64,000 nucleotides of DNA from PALSA-600 sp037142875. GTDB taxonomy: Bacteria; Actinomycetota; Thermoleophilia; Gaiellales; Gaiellaceae. Under the pieces are notes generated by a model. It was not told the origin of the DNA. It searched no databases and was given only the letters and a program-made list of their open reading frames with translations. The position numbers and the translations under genes were made by a program. Location: contig JBAWZV010000006.1 of NCBI GenBank assembly GCA_037142875.1, positions 1 to 64,000 of the forward strand, read 5' to 3'. Below are positions 60,080 through 64,000 of this stretch, piece after piece (positions within the stretch are counted from its first letter, which is position 1; every line of letters starts with the position of its first letter).

Positions 60080-61750
60080 ATGAGCGAATACGTCTTCAGC
60101 ATGTACAAGGTCGACAAGTTCTACGGCCACGACCGGCAGGTTCTGTCGAACGTCACCCTGTCGTTCCTTCACGGCGCCAAGATCGGCGTCCTCGGGCCGA
60201 ACGGCGGCGGCAAGTCGACGCTCCTGCGGATCATGGCAGGCATCGAGGAGACCTCGAGCGGCACCGCCGACCTCGCGCCGGGCGCGACGGTGGGTCTACT
60301 CGAACAGGAGCCCTACCTCGACCCGGCAAAGGACGTCCGCGGAAACGTCGAGGACGGTGTGCGTGAGACACGCGATCTGCTCGACCGCTTCAACGCGATC
60401 AACGCGAAGTTCTCCGAGCCCGACGCCGACTTCGACGCCCTGCTCGCCGAGCAGGCAGTCGTCCAGGACCAGATCGACCGCCGTGACGCCTGGTCGCTCG
60501 ACGCGATGCTCGACCGCGCGATGGATGCGCTCCGGCTGCCCGACGGCGACCGTGATGTCGAGACGCTCTCCGGCGGAGAGCGTCGCCGCGTGGCGCTCTG
60601 TCGGCTGCTGCTCTCGTCGCCCGACCTCCTCCTGCTCGACGAGCCGACGAACCACCTTGACGCGGAGTCGGTCGCCTGGCTCGAGCACTTCCTCGCGGAG
60701 TACAAGGGCACGATCGTCGCCGTCACCCATGACCGGTACTTCCTCGACAACGTTGCAGGCTGGATCCTGGAGCTCGACCGAGGCCGCGGCCTGCCGTTCG
60801 AGGGCAACTACTCCTCATGGCTCGTCCAGAAGCAGGCCCGGCTTGTGATCGAGGAGAAGAGCGAGTCGGCGCGCCAGCGCACGCTGCAGCGCGAGCTCGA
60901 GTGGGTTCGCATGGGCGCGAAGGCGCGTCACGCGAAGTCGAAGGCGCGTCTGCAAGCCTACGACAAGCTCTACGCCGAGGAACAGCAGGTGAAGCTCGAG
61001 AAGGTCGAGATCCACATCCCGTCCGGCCCGCGCCTCGGCGACAACGTCATCACGGCCAAGGGCCTGACGAAGGGGTTCGGCGACCGCCTCCTGTTCGAGA
61101 ATCTGAGCTTCGACCTTCCTCCGGCCGGGATCGTCGGCGTTGTTGGCCCGAACGGCGCCGGCAAGACCACGCTCTTCCGGATGATCGCCGGCCAGGAGAA
61201 GCCCGACAGCGGCACCCTCGAGGTGGGAGAGACCGTCCAGCTCGCGTACGTCGACCAGTCACGCGGCGATCTCGACCCGAAGAACAACGTCTGGAAGGAG
61301 ATCAGCGGCGGGCACGACACGATCTACCTCGGCAAGCGCGAGGTGAACTCCCGCATGTACGTCAGCTGGTTCAACTTCCGCGGCAGTGATCAGCAGAAGC
61401 GCGTCGGCGACCTCTCAGGCGGTGAGCGCAACCGCGTGCACCTCGCGAAGCTTCTCCGCTCGGGCGGCAACGTCCTGCTCCTCGACGAGCCCACGAACGA
61501 CCTCGACGTCGACACCCTGCGTGCGCTCGAAGATGCCCTCCTCGACTTCGCGGGCTGCGCTGTGGTCATCACCCACGATCGCTGGTTCCTCGACCGTGTC
61601 GCGACGCACATCCTCGCCTTCGAGGGAGATAGCGAGGCGATCTGGTTCGAGGGAAGCTGGGCCGACTACACCGCGTGGATGAAGGAGACCCGGGGCGCGG
61701 ACGCTCTCGAGCCGCACCGGATCAAGTACAAGCCGCTCGTCCGCTCCTAG
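60080..61750 (+). CDS. ettA: Energy-dependent translational throttle protein EttA (ABC-F)
   Basis: 556 residues with two ATP-binding cassettes and no membrane segment. Walker A: GPNGGGKST and GPNGAGKTT. Signature: LSGGERRRVAL and LSGGERNRVHL. Walker B: LLLLDEPTNHLD and VLLLDEPTNDLD. The arm/linker region (about 240-310, RTLQRELEWVRMGAKARHAKSKAR) is basic, as expected for ribosome E-site binding. It gates initiation in response to the ATP/ADP ratio. TACCCT lies 10 nt before the ATG, with no ribosome binding site. Confidence 0.94.
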   Translation: MSEYVFSMYKVDKFYGHDRQVLSNVTLSFLHGAKIGVLGPNGGGKSTLLRIMAGIEETSSGTADLAPGATVGLLEQEPYLDPAKDVRGNVEDGVRETRDLLDRFNAINAKFSEPDADFDALLAEQAVVQDQIDRRDAWSLDAMLDRAMDALRLPDGDRDVETLSGGERRRVALCRLLLSSPDLLLLDEPTNHLDAESVAWLEHFLAEYKGTIVAVTHDRYFLDNVAGWILELDRGRGLPFEGNYSSWLVQKQARLVIEEKSESARQRTLQRELEWVRMGAKARHAKSKARLQAYDKLYAEEQQVKLEKVEIHIPSGPRLGDNVITAKGLTKGFGDRLLFENLSFDLPPAGIVGVVGPNGAGKTTLFRMIAGQEKPDSGTLEVGETVQLAYVDQSRGDLDPKNNVWKEISGGHDTIYLGKREVNSRMYVSWFNFRGSDQQKRVGDLSGGERNRVHLAKLLRSGGNVLLLDEPTNDLDVDTLRALEDALLDFAGCAVVITHDRWFLDRVATHILAFEGDSEAIWFEGSWADYTAWMKETRGADALEPHRIKYKPLVRS

Positions 61751-62011
61751 CGCGCTGCGGCAGCCGGCGTGCCGGGAGATGAACGCGAGCACGCGTGACC
61801 AGGCCTCGGCCGAGTCGTCTGCGAGCTCCTCGTAGAAGCGGTAGAGGCCTCGCACGTCTGGCAGCACGACGATGCCGCTCGGGTCGTCGGGGAGCGCGGC
61901 GAACGCTGCGAGGTCGGTGCAGTTGGCGGAGGACAGCGTGAGATCCCGGTGCGAGATCGCTGCGCCGGCGATCACGGGGACCGGCGGCAGCGAGTCCAGG
62001 TCGAAGCACAC
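61751..62011 (-). pseudogene. Dienelactone hydrolase remnant (N-terminal part only)
   Basis: From the GTG at 62011 the frame gives CFDLDSLPPVPVIAGAA and VVLPDVRGLYRFYEELA, the clear start of a dienelactone hydrolase of about 240 residues. After residue 65 similarity fades (AEAWSRVLAF-SRHAG), and the frame then runs into antisense of ettA. The catalytic Cys, Asp and His regions are missing. The gene has been truncated at the ettA 3' end. Confidence 0.65.
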
Positions 62012-62079
62012 GCCGCGAGCGTACCCGGCATCCCCGGCGTGTCCCTTCGGGCCCTGTCTCGATAGGGCATGCTGGAGCC

Positions 62080-62607
62080 ATGCGGCGCACGATCAGCCTC
62101 GCCCTCGGCATGGCGGTGCTTCTTGGCTGCGACACGGCGGCCGCGACCGCGCCTGCCGCCCACGTCTTCAGGGTGGCTCGCGTCGTCGATGGAGACACCG
62201 TGTATCTGACAAGCGGGGCGAAGATCCGTCTCGTCCAGATCGACACTCCGGAGGTGTTCTTCGGTTTCGAGTGCTGGGGGCGGCAGGCCTCAGCAGAGAC
62301 GAAGCTGCTCCTGCCGCCCGGGACGCGCGTTCGTCTCCTGGCGGAGCCGGCGACCGACCGCGTCGACGCCTACGGTCGACTGCTGCGGTACGTGATCAGG
62401 GCCGCTGACAACGTCAACGTCAACCTCCGCCTCGTCGCTCGCGGAGACGCAGCTCCGTATTTCTACGACGGCCGCGAGGGGCGCTTCGCGGCCACACTCA
62501 CCCGCCTGGCGACACGGGCTCGGGCAGAGCATCGAGGGCTCTGGGGCGCGTGCCGATCGACGCCCGTCGCCTTCGAGCGCGGTGTCGACACAGGCCCGGC
62601 GACCTGA
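62080..62607 (+). CDS. Secreted thermonuclease-like nuclease (SNase), probable lipoprotein
   Basis: 175 residues. The N-terminus RRTISLALGMAVLLGCDTAAA has a lipobox-like LLGC at residues 14-17, so it may be lipid-anchored. The SNase domain shows VVDGDTVYL, IRLVQIDTPEV (catalytic Arg and Asp) and DAYGRLLRYV (second catalytic Arg). It probably degrades extracellular DNA and RNA with Ca2+. There is no clear ribosome binding site. Confidence 0.88.
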   Translation: MRRTISLALGMAVLLGCDTAAATAPAAHVFRVARVVDGDTVYLTSGAKIRLVQIDTPEVFFGFECWGRQASAETKLLLPPGTRVRLLAEPATDRVDAYGRLLRYVIRAADNVNVNLRLVARGDAAPYFYDGREGRFAATLTRLATRARAEHRGLWGACRSTPVAFERGVDTGPAT

Positions 62608-62672
62608 GCCGTCGGTCGCGATGTCCGCGAGATCCGGGAAACCGATTTCGTCCGACGGCCGTATCTCCGTAC

Positions 62673-63050
62673 ATGAGAAACCTGATCACACCCTCCGTTG
62701 TCGCCGTCGTGAGCGGGGTCGCCGTCGCGGCCGCCGCAGCGCACGGCAGCGCGACCCCGACGCCGTCCACCTGCGCGTCGGCCTGGAACAAGTCCGCTCC
62801 GAGCACGCTCCGCTCGACGCTCCTCGCTGGTAGCCCGGCGGCCAAGGCGTTCGTCGTCGGCGGCGGCACGTCGCCCGTCTGCGAGATCTTCTTCACGCTC
62901 GGGAACGGCAAGCTCGTGATGACGCACGGCAGCTGGAACGGCGGCTCGGTACGCGTCTGGCAGCCGCTCGAGAAGCTGACGTCGGCGATCAAGCCGGTGC
63001 CGTCGAACGCCGCTGTCGCGACGAACGGCACGATCAGCTTCAAGGGGTAG
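62673..63050 (+). CDS. Small secreted protein, unknown function
   Basis: 125 residues. Signal peptide RNLITPSVVAVVSGVAVAAAAAHG, then a mature part with two cysteines (STCASAW, SPVCEIFF) and GKLVMTHGSWNGGSVRVWQPL. TATCTC ends 5 nt before the ATG. No family is recognised. It is followed by a GC-rich hairpin (GGCGGGG/CCCCGCC, 63067-63093). Confidence 0.65.
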   Translation: MRNLITPSVVAVVSGVAVAAAAAHGSATPTPSTCASAWNKSAPSTLRSTLLAGSPAAKAFVVGGGTSPVCEIFFTLGNGKLVMTHGSWNGGSVRVWQPLEKLTSAIKPVPSNAAVATNGTISFKG

Positions 63051-63066
63051 TCGCAGAACGCGGGGA

Positions 63067-63093
63067 GGCGGGGCAGCGCTCCGTCTCCCCGCC
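63067..63093. terminator. GC-rich hairpin between convergent genes
   Basis: GGCGGGG pairs with CCCCGCC across a 13-nt loop, between the stops at 63050 and 63110. An alternative stem GGGGAG/CTCCCC overlaps it. There is no T run. Confidence 0.4.
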
Positions 63094-63109
63094 CCGCACC
63101 TGGCTCTGG

Positions 63110-63976
63110 CTAGGCGATCGCGGCTTCGCGAGCGCGCTCGTCGCTGAGACGATCGAGCTCGTCGTAGACGTCCTGCACCTGCTCACGCGTGAGCAGGTTG
63201 GGGTCGTCGATGCCGGCGATGCGCTGGACGAGTGCCACAACCTTGTCACGGTCGGCTCGGCCGTCGCTGCCCGTGAGGCCGGCCGGGCGAGCGAGTCCGA
63301 AGACGCGGCGGATCTGCGGCTCGGAGGCCGGCCGCGTGTCGCCGCGCGTGCGCAGCCGCATGTAGGCGTCATGGTCGAGTCGCGCCGACTCGGGCGCGTA
63401 CCCGAGCTGCAGCACGACGCGCAGGAGCGCGGCCGCGGCGACCACGTCGCCGAGCGCCTCGTGGGCGTCGTCGAGCCGGATGCCGTGTCGACGGCAGATC
63501 TCCTCGAGCCGGTGGCTCTCGGCACGCGGCTCCAGAAGGCGAAAGGCCTCGAGCGTGCAGGCGATCTCGGCGGGGTGGTACTCGAGCCCAGCGCTCGCGA
63601 AGGCGTGCTGCACCATCGGCAGATCGAAGTTCGCATTGTGCGCCGCGAAGACCCGGTCTCCGAGGAGATCAAGGAGGTAGACGGCAAGCTCGCCAAACGT
63701 CGGCGCGTCGATCACGTCGGCGTCGTGGATGCCGTGGACCGCACTTGCGCCGGCCGGGATCGGGCACGGGGGCCTGACGAGCGAGCTGAACCGCTCGAGC
63801 TCGACACCCTCTCGGTCGAGCAGGGCGACCGCGAGCGACACGATCTCGTCCTTGCCCGGATCGACACCGGTCGTCTCGCAGTCGAAGACCGCATATCCGC
63901 TCGGTGCAGGGAGGTCGTCGCTGCGACGAAGCACTCCGGGGACGTCCGAGACGGACGGCGGCGCGACGAACTTCAT
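63110..63976 (-). CDS. DnaQ-like 3'-5' exonuclease (DEDDh)
   Basis: 288 residues. Exo I: FDCETTGVDP (Asp32, Glu34). Exo II: FAAHNANFDLPM. Exo III: DDAHEALGDVVAAAAL with the His. The domain ends at about residue 190. The C-terminal 95 residues (RTRGDTRPASEPQIRRVFGLARPAG) are charged and of unknown fold. It is similar to PolC/epsilon-type proofreading nucleases, but stands alone. An ATG at 63976 close to the window edge is the start. Confidence 0.9.
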   Translation of the reverse strand: MKFVAPPSVSDVPGVLRRSDDLPAPSGYAVFDCETTGVDPGKDEIVSLAVALLDREGVELERFSSLVRPPCPIPAGASAVHGIHDADVIDAPTFGELAVYLLDLLGDRVFAAHNANFDLPMVQHAFASAGLEYHPAEIACTLEAFRLLEPRAESHRLEEICRRHGIRLDDAHEALGDVVAAAALLRVVLQLGYAPESARLDHDAYMRLRTRGDTRPASEPQIRRVFGLARPAGLTGSDGRADRDKVVALVQRIAGIDDPNLLTREQVQDVYDELDRLSDERAREAAIA

Positions 63977-64000
63977 GCTTTGAGAATGCTGAACGGGTCG

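Noticed and set aside
1..64000. tRNA, rRNA, CRISPR arrays, prophage or intact insertion sequences.
   Set aside because: No cloverleaf-like segments with TTCGA loops in tRNA context, no regularly spaced repeats, and no transposase or integrase frames were found on reading both strands.

Overview
This is a gene-dense, high-GC bacterial chromosome segment with strong G/C bias at third codon positions. Many genes start with GTG, and stop and start codons often overlap (ATGA, GTGA). Gene content and style point to Actinomycetota, possibly the deep-branching Thermoleophilia. The phylum is suggested by the CysO-like sulfur carrier, the ferredoxin-type sulfite reductase with an iron-sulfur APS reductase, the long SerA with an ACT domain, the zinc-ribbon threonine synthase and the frequent leaderless promoters. 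The class assignment is inference only. No rRNA, tRNA, CRISPR array, prophage or intact insertion sequence was seen.

Layout. 1-2.7 kb: ABC permease (cut by the window edge) with a histidine kinase/response regulator pair. 3.1-18.7 kb: an amino-acid biosynthesis block. It holds an HxlR regulator, an ilv leader region, ilvB-ilvN-ilvC-hom-thrC-thrB-ilvD, a convergent alaC-like aminotransferase, then a second threonine synthase-aroQ-leuB-pheA-leuC-leuD. 18.7-20.1 kb: gene remnants and an SDR. 20.1-24.7 kb (minus strand): assimilatory sulfur operon sir-cysH-unknown-ferredoxin-met8-cobA. serA diverges from it across an unusual symmetrical promoter region. 26.5-30 kb: a structured leader plus glnB-amtB, then cysO and an MFS exporter. 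30.3-39.3 kb: thrS, infC-rpmI-rplT, a DUF2332 protein, a SpoU methyltransferase and pheS-pheT with a candidate leader peptide. 40-46 kb: pdhA-pdhB-pdhC, a VOC dioxygenase-like gene and lpd. 46-54.6 kb: a membrane protein, gltD and gltB, and a ferritin-like protein. 54.6-64 kb: secreted proteins, an amino-acid permease, pepT, a YgjP-like protease, a DsbA/FrnE thioredoxin, EttA, a secreted nuclease and a DnaQ-like exonuclease, with one truncated hydrolase.

The genes form a coherent nitrogen, sulfur and amino-acid economy. PII/Amt and GltBD take up and assimilate ammonium. SerA makes the carbon skeleton for cysteine, and the sulfur operon makes sulfide with its own siroheme and ferredoxin supply. 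The ilv, thr, leu and phe genes use the pyruvate, oxaloacetate and chorismate branches.

The most interesting signals are regulatory. The ilvB leader encodes a near-leaderless peptide with four consecutive valines; those codons can base-pair with either of two copies of a 13-nt repeat, the second of which covers the start of another small ORF that overlaps the ilvB start codon. The pheST leader has a Phe-containing short ORF and mutually exclusive stems, and gltB has a 22-codon upstream ORF with a hairpin that hides the ribosome binding site. The sir/serA gap has mirror-image promoters whose -35 hexamers sit in the two arms of a perfect 10-bp inverted repeat. All RNA structures were found by eye and have not been folded computationally.
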